Under the pieces are notes generated by a model. That model had not been told where the DNA came from. It did no database searches and saw only the letters and a program-made list of their open reading frames with translations. Below, in pieces: positions 35,661-47,300 of a DNA stretch of 64,000 nucleotides. The DNA comes from Phoronis australis (taxonomy: Eukaryota > Phoronida > Phoronidae): positions 717,331 to 781,330 of the forward strand of contig NMRA01000143.1 in assembly GCA_002633005.1 (NCBI GenBank). Direction: 5' to 3'. The first letter of the stretch is position 1; each line of letters begins with the position of its first letter. The position numbers and the translations under genes were made by a program.

Positions 35661-36733
35661 GGTTTTTTCATGGATGAAAAATCACTATGTCGGATGAAGG
35701 CAAATCGTAGCTATACGTATGAGTAGTTATGCATGACTAATCGTCAAACACATATCTATAAAGCTTTGCAGTAGCGATAGGTTTCTCGAGATCTTAAGGT
35801 ACTACAAATCGTCTGAAAATCCTTAGAATTTTACGTTGCCCCTACCAAGTTGTTTTCACTACTGTCAGTGACAGTCCGAGACTTATTATTAGGGAGGAGT
35901 TTGCGCACGACCTGTCCTGTACTGCAAGTGTGATCGTAGCAATGCACATGGTAGGTTTTATTGCAAGAATACGTTTGACGCACGTGTCAGCCAGTTTTCA
36001 TGAATGCATGTAGTGGTGGTGAGTTTATTTCATGCCATAGAAACACAAAATTAGCTAAAATACAATACTGAATTGGGGAAGTCCCTGCGAAAGACTTTAC
36101 AGCCCGCTAACCCTTGGTCACATGTGGGTGATTTATACTCCAACGAGTTTCTGATGACTCTTCCACCCCATTTTCCACATTATCAAGCAACTTTTCTCAT
36201 CGAATTGGTTGGTTTTGGGAAACAATATCGTGAAGCAAAATTTACGAAATGTGTCACACCAAACGACGTCACGCCAAAAACCTGTCCATCACGATCAAGT
36301 TTTAATGAGGTTGTTGTTTGCGATGTTCTCAGAATCTATTTCTTGCATAAACCTTATAACTTTTGTAGCAACAACAGAAAGTTTGTCCTGCGGTCAATAT
36401 CTACATACTGCAATACATGTTATACATGTAGCTCTGACAGTTAAGAAACATCTGAAACAGGAATCTAATCTTTCTACTTGTCTTTCCCGTTCCACTCACT
36501 CAGTGCAAAGTCAAGACAAGCGTTTGTTATTCTGTGCACAAGTACTCTTCGTGGTTTATGGAAACGAATTTCCAGTTCAGGCTCAAATATGATCTGGATT
36601 TGAGCTAAGAACACGGGGTTTGAAGCTAAAGTTCAATGTGTCGAGTTCAGACCCGACTTTTCAGCCTCAATGGTGGGGACTGAAAGTTTTAACTAGGAGT
36701 TACCCAAGTAAGCCATTACGTACTAGCGCACAA

Positions 36734-36815
36734 CATGCGCGCACCCATGGGGGGAGTCTCGGAGGGCTCGAACGGTGAAGTGGGCAAAAGGTACGCCTCA
36801 GGGAAACAAAAAGCC
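36734..36815 (-). mobile_element. Family G MITE fragment
   Basis: Carries one terminus (CATGCGCGCACCC) and the shared GGGCAAAAGGTACGCCTCAG block in the orientation of copy 1. The other end is missing. Confidence 0.7.
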
Positions 36816-37369
36816 TTGAGAATGAAACACGTATGTTGCGAAATAATGTCTGTCTTTTAATTATGTCGCTAGGTCAGTTACTTTATCTACATGTATGTTC
36901 AGTTGAGAGTAGTTTTGTTCCGCAGGTATGAACGTAACGGAATAAAGACTGTGAACAATGAAAAGTGTCGTGCGTTTAACAAATTATGTATTTCTAGTTC
37001 CATCAACTTAACTTTAATTTTATGTCTGCTTTCTCATCGTCCCTTTTGACCTTTCTTTTTCTAGGGAACTTATTTTACGCCGCCACTGAGGATTCTGCGT
37101 TTCCCCCGGACTGCCCCCTTGGAAAAGAGCAACCCCTGCCCCCTGTTGTTCCACTAGTGCAGTATTTGTCGTCACCATTTCCGCTCCACAGCCACCATGT
37201 TCAACCACGGTCGCAAGAATTTCCGACTACACTCTCTGGTCACATTTTTGTTGGGAAATGATTAAAGCTGCACTTCAACCTAAGTAAGTGGCCAAAAACC
37301 GAACATGGATTTAGGCTGTTGCATCTTTAAAAATCGACCTCGTAATACACGTATTTCTCAAGTGATAGG

Positions 37370-37575
37370 AAACTGATACCAAGTTCACCGTGTGAGCCCA
37401 AGGACATGTCAGTATTATGGAGCACAAAGTTGTGTTATACCATGTTCACTGTGTGAGCCCAGGGATAATTTAAGTAATATGGAACAAAAAGTTGTGTTAC
37501 CATTCGCAAGTTCTCTGTCTGAACCCAAGTACAAAGTACGGTAATATGAGGCACCGAGTTGTGTTATACCATGTT
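37370..37575 (+). repeat. Degenerate 65-70-bp tandem repeat, 3 copies
   Basis: Units share TACCATGTTCACTGTGTGAG, CCCAGGGA, TAATATGG and AAAGTTGTGTTA. Diverged by many substitutions. Confidence 0.8.
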
Positions 37576-39384
37576 CATTGCAGACGAAACTTTAATATTA
37601 ATTAGAATTTTCTACATTATTGGAGTTTTGAATTGAATCCTAAAATTTCAATGTATTTCTTTAGTTTGCAGAGATGAAATTAAAGTAGTTTGAACAGTGA
37701 ATTGTGAAGTTGATGAACTAATATCATTTTCATTTATTCATATTGTGACGTTGTTCATGGCGATTCATTTTCAGCGATATCCTTTTGACATTTGCCGTCT
37801 AGTCGTAGCGACTTGTGAATTTTAAGTGTCTGGGTGAAACGTGCATAAACTGAGCTCTGTTTGTGGTTTGATGAAAGGTCAGTCACGATGCACTTCCAGT
37901 ATAAAGCGCTGGTTGTAGCTCTCACACTGGCTGCAGAAGTCGTACCAAACAATCAACATTTATCACGCTTGGCCCATGGTATTATAAATTATCAATTACG
38001 TGTCGTAAAATGATTGAAGTTATAGCGAAAATCAAAAAAAGTTAATTGACTTAATTATTCTCCTCCCGTTGTATCCGTTGGCCTAAGACGTCCTTCCATT
38101 AAAAAGATGTTTTTCAGCTAAGAACCTTTGTTCAATACTCTTCATTATAATTAAAATCGGAGCAAATTGATTTTTAAAGCAAACCAGCATTACTAAAGCA
38201 TATTCTCAAGCGATACCCGTTCTTTATGACGCCATATCTTCAAGAAAAAACAGAACAATACTCATAGTAACTTTGGGATGCAACTGAATGATTTAAAAAT
38301 CCTCGATTACTTTTCCACTGAAAGACTGCCAAAATACTCCGTGGCATGCTATCCATAGGAGTACATTATCATTGTCTACCTTTTCGTGATCAGGTTTGTG
38401 ATCAACAAGTTTTGAAACGGTAAAAACCTTTAGAGGTTCTTATTGTCTACCAGCCAGAAACGAGCACGCGCAGCAGACGTTTTTTAAAACTGCATCTACC
38501 TCGAGTACCAGAGGTTTTTATGGATTCTCAGTCTATGACGGGCCAAAGTTGTTTTAATGAACAGTCCTCTCTACTTCTTAACATATACTGTATGACGGTT
38601 TAGTCCATATGAACTGCGTGTTTACAGCAGACGTGCAATTTAAAAAGTAGATGGGGGAAATACTTCATTTAATCTTACAAAGACAGTAAACTGTCAGGTA
38701 ACTGTACTCACGAAGAGTTCTCTAACAGCCCAGAGTGCACTGGCTGTGTCACGAAAAATGTGTCCCAAGCTCGTCGGGAGAATCCAGCTATAGTAAGATA
38801 GTCATTAGTAAATCCACCTCAGAGGTAAGCCACGGCACATTTGTAGTTTCCATAGGGAAATGAAGACTTTAGTCGAGTTCAAACGGCACACATCCTCACA
38901 TTTACCATTCATAGAATGTTTTCATAGACGCCCTCTTGTGAGTTTTTAGTACATTATCCGGCAGAGCTGGGGGGAGGTGGCGTGGGGGGGGGGGGGCAAA
39001 TTCAGTGCTAGGGCACCAATCTAACAGGATATCAATTTATACCTTGTATTTGTTCGTGGTAAGCCGTGTAACCTGCATTTGTTAGCAAACGATAAGCAAT
39101 CCACGTGAAGCGAGTCTTGCTAACTCTTACGGCGAGAGATGGGTAGAAATTATTGACAGCAAAAAGAAAACTGGATTTAAAATAAATCATCGAACAATGT
39201 CTGTATTTATTATTAGTGTCAGTACACTTATAAGCACAATTTATATGCCATGGAAAGAAACGCTCCTATCCTTAAGTGGGAGACTCACTCCACATCACAT
39301 TTTCGAGCCATGTAGCTCTCGAGTGAATTACACCTAGACTTGATTATCCGGAAATGACGTGGACGGGTTGATCTATTAAACAAT

Positions 39385-39445
39385 CGCGTGGCTCAGCGGT
39401 TTGAGTTCCGGACTCCCGTTTGGGAGTCTCGGGTTCGAATCTTGT
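39385..39445 (+). repeat. tRNA-derived SINE head
   Basis: Box A TGGCTCAGCGG and box B GGTTCGAATC at tRNA-like spacing, with an internal CTCCC/GGGAG stem. The acceptor stem is lost, so not a functional tRNA. Confidence 0.65.
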
Positions 39446-39485
39446 CTTTACTGGCTGACAATCAAGCATTGCGCAAAGGTGTCTC

Positions 39486-39643
39486 CAGGGGCGGATCCAG
39501 GATTTTGTGTCAGGGGGGCCAGGACAGAGTATTAGCCAGGATTTTTCCCGTCAGACATTCGCATTCCTCGAAATGCCAAATGGAATGTGGGAGAATTGTA
39601 GGGGGAGGGCATGGCCCCCTTGACCCCTCTAAGTCCGCCACTG
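39486..39643 (+). mobile_element. Family B MITE with 5-bp duplication GTCTC
   Basis: 158 bp from CAGGGGCGGATCCAGG to AAGTCCGCCACTG. GTCTC occurs at 39481-39485 and 39644-39648. Inserted just after a SINE head. Confidence 0.9.
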
Positions 39644-39706
39644 GTCTCCTACTCCTCTGAGCTGGGCCTTTGTAGTGAGAGTATGCAAGGGAGTGACTGG
39701 TGACCT

Positions 39707-39859
39707 GCCTCCCGTTCAGTAACGCTAGGACCTCGCTAAAAAGCAAGACTTCGCTAGATTACGTGAGATATTGCCGTGCGTTTTAAATGAGAGCACGTGA
39801 CTTTGGCTAGGCTTTAGCTAGGTCCTAGCGTAGGTCCTAGCCGCTACTGAACGCACGCC
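39707..39859 (-). mobile_element. Family A MITE copy 4 (reverse orientation)
   Basis: Begins CCTCCCGTTCAGTAACGCTA and ends CTACTGAACGCACG, the reverse complement of the other copies. Confidence 0.85.
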
Positions 39860-42244
39860 AGGATATGTTGCGAAAGCGATTTCTTAGGCTGTGCCCATAC
39901 TATTATCTAAGAATCGCATATTCCCTAGTAAGAGTGAAAGGAGTCCAGTGTTTAAACGAATGGCAGCGAAGCCCATAACGTAGAGACAAGCCCAGGAGAG
40001 CTCAAAACAAAGAATAGGTGCGAGACGAATGATGTACAGGAGTGATTTGTATATTTAACTGAGAAAGCAATACCTATGTTGAACACTAGAGAATAAATCA
40101 ACAAGTGAATAAATGTATTATGTAGTGTCAATAGGAATTTCAAATGTCCGTTTACTACTAACACAGGTAAACAACGATTCACTTCATGAGAAAGTGAAGT
40201 AAAGGTGCAAACATGATAAGTCTCATAACTTTTGACATCCTAGCTAGTTGCTACATTAGTTTTCAAATAAAAGGGGTGACGTTGAAATTTGACGAAGTTT
40301 TGAAGCACCACTAGCAACGTTTAAATTCTTGCGTCTGGAACCTGTGTCAGTTCTTCATCGGTTTCTACAAAATATCAATAGGTCATACTCCACGCATAAA
40401 TAAGCAATTGGTGACTGCAAAACACCACGTTAAGCTATGAATAAAATTGCAAACACTGCTACTTTATCCCCACAAAATTTTGCTACTAAATAATTCTTGT
40501 AAGATATTTGTAGAATCTTGCGAGGTATCTTCAGTCTATTTTTACAACTGTAGTACGTTTGTATATGGTACTAGACAATCGCAACATTTCCATTGAAACG
40601 TCATTGCTTGGAATACTGGACTGCAAGACATTTTTGGGAATATAAAATCCCGTGGATTTTTCGCCGTATCCAGCTTAATGTTTTTAAAATGGAAATAACA
40701 CGATCACAGAAGCATGATATAGTGACTAATTGTATCCTGGAAGGGATGTACTCAAATACGAAAAGCTCCTTGACATTTTATGATCTAAGCTAAAACTCCT
40801 GAGATGTCTAAATGATTAAAATTCGTTAAGTGCTCTCCAGAAATTTGTTAATTTTTTAAAACTAATGGGAAAGCTCATGTGTAAGTACACACGTACTAAT
40901 TAAATCCACAAGTAAGTTCCAAGGTGTTCTGCTACCTTGTTCTTGTTAAAGATCGAACGCGGTTGTCCATGTCTCCCCCCTTAAGGAAATGGAATGCGTT
41001 GTCAGCAGGTACTTGTCGACCATAATAGCCATAGCTTGTTTCCGTTCGGTTTTGAGTTTGCCATGCGCAGGGCGCGCGCCCTCGCAAGTTGGAGAACAGA
41101 ATTAGCAAGCCGATTTTTTAAATTGCGCTGTTTGATGAACGGATGATGATAAAATGTAGACTTGTCTTAAAATAATCAACAAATGGCGAAAACACCTCTT
41201 GATATTTAATTATGCCACCAGTACGTGAATGTGAACTTCGTGAATACGTGACCTATCAAGTACCAACAACGCTGGCATTTTACGATGCGTTAAAAAATTA
41301 AGCAGACCAAGGTTCTGTAGTTCACAAGAAGATAATGAGTTTGTGGCAAATCCGAATATGTTTGGAAGGTCATAATTGCTACCTTGTGACACACCAGTCA
41401 TATCTTTAAAAAATGTTGTTTATTTCAAGCCTTACACTTGCGCGAGAAACTGGCGTTAATTGGTTTGTTAACTCTATCAAGTTAAATGTTCAAGATGGTA
41501 GATAACCGGTGGGCTCTAGTGTTGACTGTCGAAGCTGCTTTCTATAAGAGGCCGAAAACGTAAAACTTCAACAATTTGTTGTTTTAAAATGGAGTCTTAA
41601 TGGGAAAATGTGACAGGCAGGTACATCTACGGATAACCGTCTGTCTGAAGAGAGCACAGCGGTTATCTCACTGACGTGTACTGGGAACGTCGGTTTCTTG
41701 ATGAAAAACTATATTTGTAGTGCTTCAAATTCGCCACCATTGTCTCAAGTCCTGGTGTGGTGGAAGGACAAGGGGTGCCCAGGGAGCATAGAGAACGCCT
41801 TCATAGTTGAACACTTTAGCGCATCTTGGGTCAGAAGTCATCCAAATGCCAATAGGGGTAGATACGCAAATGCCAATAGGGGTAGGTACGGAGAGTCTCT
41901 GACGAGGACATGTAGTGATCGCATATTTAGAAAAAAAACTACATATCTAATACAAAATGTAACATTCAACTTTCCTCGTACTTGATGTCGGTTATTGTTG
42001 TACAGCGCACGCAGTGGACCAAATCACGCTGATGAACGTCTCATATAGAGCTTCGCAGCACGCCCATCATCACGGTCTTCCCGCTTAAATCAGCTATCAG
42101 CAGGAAATAACTATATGGTTTTATAACTGTGCCGTTATAAATGAGGGCACTGATATGGTATAAGTAAGAACCATTAGTCCTCTTACACGCCATATTTGGT
42201 CACATCACGTGACCTATTGTCAAGTGTGAACAAATCTCTATCCC

Positions 42245-42300
42245 TACCGGGGCGCGAACCCATGACTACACGGTTTGATAACTAGTGTTCAGGCTTGTAA
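42245..42300 (-). repeat. tRNA-derived SINE fragment
   Basis: Box B GGGTTCGCGCC on minus, followed by CCCGG; box A is not clear. Confidence 0.4.
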
Positions 42301-42607
42301 TGGGTATAATAAAGTTTGTTAAATGTGAACAATTTCCTCAGAAGTCAAAAGAACCTATGCGAAAATATCTTAGAAATATCCCATAACGTAGAATTGTCGT
42401 GAGGACTTGACAAGGACCTCAGGGTTCCCACACTCCGCTGATTTATCCACATTATTTTTAAAACGCTTTGTCCAGTCAAACATTGTGTGTCATAAAAGAG
42501 ATTAGCATACCTACAGCTGACGTAGCAAGTAGAACTACTCTGGTTTATCACATTGGTGTAGACTCACAGTTGACTCAACTGTTGAACTGTGGTTTTCTGT
42601 TGACCCC

Positions 42608-42719
42608 AGACCGTCCCGAGTTGCACCATATACATGTACCAACTCCGGACGGTCTCTCACGACGATTTAGCGTTATGCAGTGCTTATTAAAATTGGTCAC
42701 GTTTACTGCATAACGTTAG
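42608..42719. repeat. Two adjacent hairpins
   Basis: Hairpin 1: AGACCGTCCCGAGTTG (42608-42623) pairs with 42640-42655, one mismatch, 16-nt loop. Hairpin 2: CGTTATGCAGT (42671-42681) pairs with ACTGCATAACG (42705-42715). No gene near. Confidence 0.75.
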
Positions 42720-43537
42720 ACCTTTTTTTCGATCTCAGATGAGTTTTGGGGCGAGAAAAATAGCCTTTCATTTTTTATAAGCAACTAGAAAAATTATACG
42801 CAAGAAAGACCGATGGATGTACATGAAAAAAAGAATTACAGAGGAAAGTTTTTTGTTCTTTCCCAGAATAACTCAGTTTACTGTATTTTCTCATGCAGTG
42901 AATCGTAAAGCGACAACAATCTCTTCGATCTTTACGTCACAAAAAACTAGCTTTTGATTTAAGCCACTCACCAATACGTAACTGGCCCAATTTCTTTATC
43001 CTAGTTACATGTGATCTCTGTGCCAGGGAGTCCTAACACTTTGCTAATGGTTGAAACCAAGATCCGCAAGTTGGCTTAATTTGTAAGAGCGGTCATTTAA
43101 TGTGCCGCGCACGGCATCAAACAATAACCCAAGTGCTGTTATGTTAATGAACCCAGAAATCACTTCTTATCTCAGTTAAGAACCAGTTGAGTTTAGTTTT
43201 ATAACGCTAAGTTATATTAAATCAAAAGTTAGTCTCTTTAACAGAGCACAAGTTGACAACCCAATGTTCCAAAAATGTCTAAGGCAGTGTCACACTGTAC
43301 TTGATGCTACATGTATGATATAGCCTACCCACCATATCTGTAAAGGAGCAACTTTACTAGGAATATTGCTATATGATGAATTTGGTGTACTATTTGTGGA
43401 TCGAGTGCATAGACGTGAGACGGGGGATATAGCACCCATCCTGGCCTTCGACTAATTAGATAGTGACTATGCAATCGTTTGACCACAATCTCGGGTATTA
43501 ACCTGACTCAATTTACTAAGTACATGCATATAGTACA

Positions 43538-44364
43538 CTACACAGGGGACTCTCTGTCCCGTGTGTTGGTTAATTCCCAATATTCTGATGATACTAGTGG
43601 TGTATGCGAAGTGTCCACATTTTTATTGACGTCATCACTAAGAGTCGAGATCCCACTGACGCCATCAGATTTTGTGCACGGATTGAACTTAGCGTCGGGA
43701 TTATCATCACAGTTTGCTTCGTTGGAAGAATTCTTGCTAGTGCCCAGCAGTCTTGAGGATCTTGACAGACACCCGTCACTGATACTATTCTGTATGCTGC
43801 TCTTACGATAAGAGTTCGTAGACAAACGGGGCTCAAAAGGTCTGTGTTGAGAGAGAATATCACTTTCTGGTTCCGTTATTAACGCCTTTAACACAGAAGA
43901 CGTCTTTCTAGTTCGTTCTGTTTTTCTCTCCTTGCCTCTGTCTTTCTCATCCTTTCGACCAAAAGTAAAGGGGGAAACGGTCCGTTTTGGCGAAGACGTC
44001 CGTCTGAATGGAAAATCCACAATCGGCACTGTCAAAGAAAATTTTCTTTTAGCAGTGGTGCTTTTTAATATGCTCTCAGTTTCTGGTTCAGATCCCTCGT
44101 CTTCACTAACCAAGGGTGTGTTCTGTTTAATGATTTCCTCCATGGTTTGCAGATCGTTTTCTAAGTCCTTCCTTGTTGACACGATGCTAGCATCTTTGCC
44201 TAGTTTAGTGACGCGTTTTGCTGCGATGCTTTCCATAGTTCTGCGCATGAGCGGGTAATTGTCCAGAACCTTTTCAAAGTGGTCCTTATGAAGCGAGAAG
44301 ACAAAACAGTATCCCACGGCTCGTACGGTAGCTACGCGCCTCTCTTTGGTCAATAGGCAGATCT
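43538..44364 (-). CDS. HCN: HCN last exon: CNBD end and C-terminal tail
   Basis: 827 nt, acceptor TTTATCTTGTAG. Encodes [20 protein letters not shown], the C-helix [13 protein letters not shown] (the Arg matching HCN2 Arg632 is kept), then a poorly conserved Ser/Thr/Lys-rich tail with many SP sites, ending RDRESPV. Confidence 0.94.
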
Positions 44365-47300
44365 CTACAAGATAAATTTTGTGGTATTTTACACAGTTGG
44401 TTAAAGTGTACCTTAAAACACTGTTGCAACACCACTGATCAATTTAAGGAATCGTATTGATAAATGTAATGAACGGGTAGGTTTTACTGATTTGCCCTTC
44501 AAAGCACGCAGTTCGCCAGTGCGACAAGTCAAAAGGTAGAGTGTGAACTTCACTCCCATCACTTAGGCGCTTTCTTTGCCGTGTGATTGTTTCAAACAGC
44601 TTTTATTTGGAATTACTAGGTGATACTGTTTTTAAGCGGTGTTGGTTAAATGAGGAATGAATTTCCGATTTTATATTTACATGTAGCTGGTTAAGTTGCG
44701 GCACCGACGTGGCACGGCTTGTCTGACTGGGCGGTCCAGAAACACATATCTGAAGTTAATGGACAATCATTTTCAAATCAAGGATGTTCTAGTGTTTTCA
44801 GTACAGTCACCATGGTCCCCTACAGAATGCTGTTATATTCATCTCTTTCTATCACTGTCCTCTTAAGAATCACTATCGGGCATTGTGATTGCCTTCTGTG
44901 TTCTCGCTGTTATGTAAAAGTCGAAAAGTAAAGTTTGTCAATTGACTGGTGTAAGTTTTGAGCGATTACATCCTGTGACCTTGTGAAAATTATTTGTTCC
45001 TAAAACCATCGAAACGGCATGAAACAGCAAGAATAACAAAAATTTGACCTAAGAAGATTTTCACCAAATGCCGATAAACGGTGTCATAATCAAGACACGC
45101 GATGTAGTAAAGTTCATTTACAGCACATCATGATGAGGTCCAACTGGTAGGACTGTGACGTCAGTCCGCGTGCAGTTTTAAATGCAATAATTATATTTTG
45201 AAGATCCATGAATGTACATTACAATAATTTTCAAAATAAACTTGACAGACTTCGAAAAAATTTGGCTAGACTCTGTCAACGTTTGTGCTATTAAACGAGA
45301 CGTCATACGCCTAGCAGATGATTTTTATAAACAAATGGACTTATGCTATAAGTTTAGACAAAAACACATGCCGATAAATTTTCAATAATTTGAAATAATG
45401 TGGAACAAAATTCTTGTTGAAAAGAAATGGATATTTAATAGCTGTTTCGTACCGGAAACTTTTCCGATATTCAACGTTGTCCAATTCATTTTAAAAACTG
45501 TTGTAGATGATCTTGCGGAGGGTTTAAGCAAATTAAGGCACCAAAAGCTATCTTAATATGGATAAGTTGCAACCTATTTACACTACTAAATTCGGATATT
45601 TTCTTCATAAGCAACGCAAACGAGCTGTAATAACCTATGTGTAGGTGCATGTAGACAACATCAACGCCGGTATCTAAATGCCGGTTTGAAAAGACTAAAG
45701 CTAGATTTTGAACTATAGCAGGCCGAAGCATGGTGCGTGAAATACATAACTACTCATTCACACGTTATTCATAAGATACTTTCACGTGTGGTTATCACAT
45801 GACCCAAATAAGGAACAGTTGCCTTCTCAGCATAGCATTTGTGCAATGGATTGTGGGAAATCACTCTCTTCACTGCAGACGATCTAAACAGGCAACAAAA
45901 AAGACCTCCCATCAACGCGCACAAATCGGTTTTCGGCTATCCGTAAAAGACCATCAAATGTGTGTGGGTAGGGCGTCATGATTAATGTTACCCACAGTGC
46001 AACTCTTTGTGTAAGCCCCAGCCTACAAATGTATTTGTTCGTGAGGAAATCGTACATTAGGGCATCGTAAACGGTTGCTTCGGCTTCACTCACCTCCGAA
46101 GTAAGAGCCATCAGAGAGCGTCGTCACAACGTTACCATCAGAGCCCACAATCTCGACCTGACCTTGATGGATAAAGTACATCTTGTGTCCTACCTAGGAA
46201 AATTTCAGAAACCTCAACGTGACCGAAAATCTCCATTCAAAAGGCGCATCTTATGTACATTTTGAAAATAACACTATTTGAACAACGACATGTAGTCCTT
46301 TGGCCAGACGTTCCTACGTAAAATTCAGATGCGTTCCGTGGAGGGAATTTATTGCGACAGAGGTGAGATTACACGTTAGTAAAAGGTGAGTGCTGGTGTG
46401 CGTTCAGTTAGTCTAGGACCTATGCTAGGATCTAGCTAAAATATACCCAAGTCACGTGCTGTCATTTAAAATACATGGTAACATGACGGCGTTTTTCCGT
46501 TCAGTGACTTTGCCAGACGTAGAGGGTTGTGAGCGTGTGATAACATCTAGCTTCTTTGTCAACTGCCAAGCTCAGTCTTTTGTCTGGTATGACAACAGGC
46601 AGGCCAATTATCCACCATGCTTATTACAAACCACGTGTGAACACAGTCAAACCCACAGCGAATTGGTACATTCGGAAAGAATAGATTGTCGTAACTTCGG
46701 TTGTAGTTTGGCGATTTTGGCAATTCAAACACTAAACATGATCACCATTAGACGAGGATTTCAGAAATACTAAGTTATAACTTAACTTTTATTTTAGCAG
46801 CACAGCCCAGTCAGGCTTTATATGATCTTATTTGACATAAGAGCTATCGAACAAAAGAGAGCTGGCCCTCCAACCATAAATGCCAGAACTGAGTTAATCT
46901 GTCGTGTAAGATATTGGCTACAGGGGTGTTCTTCCCAACTTGTTGTTGGGCTATAGAATCGAACAAGTTGGGAGCAACGGGAAAACGCCGTAATCTCAAG
47001 AAGCCTTATTTTTAGCGAGGTCCTAGCGTTACTGAACGGGAGGCTGGTCTAGAAACTCAACTCGCATCCTCATTAGCATGCACTAGTAAAATAAGCGACG
47101 GTGATTGGCACATGGGAGATAACTTTAAGTAAACACACTTTTTAGTTCCATCAGAAAAAATTTTGCGCCACGGTTGTCTCGCAAATGTCTAAGAGTTAGA
47201 AACACGCCCCCTGGAGGTGTGCTCGGTAAGACAAACATCTTGCGCGTTCTCACTTATTTCAAGAATAAACAGCCGACCGTAAGCTACAGCCAACACTATA

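Larger units (their letters stand above)
33149..43537. other. Gene-free interval between LRR-Ig and HCN genes
   Basis: No coding region recognised; ORFs such as 36073-36444 and 37022-37261 lack family features. Contains MITEs A and B, a family G fragment, SINE heads, the CCAAATGGG array and the hairpin pair. Confidence 0.65.

Noticed and set aside
37022-37261. 79-aa plus ORF with a signal-peptide-like start
   Set aside because: Proline-rich, low-complexity remainder, no homologous family or splice support.
45486-45731. Minus ORF with [11 protein letters not shown], recalling S2-S3 of CNG channels
   Set aside because: It lies in an HCN intron, out of order for channel topology; the resemblance is short and probably chance.
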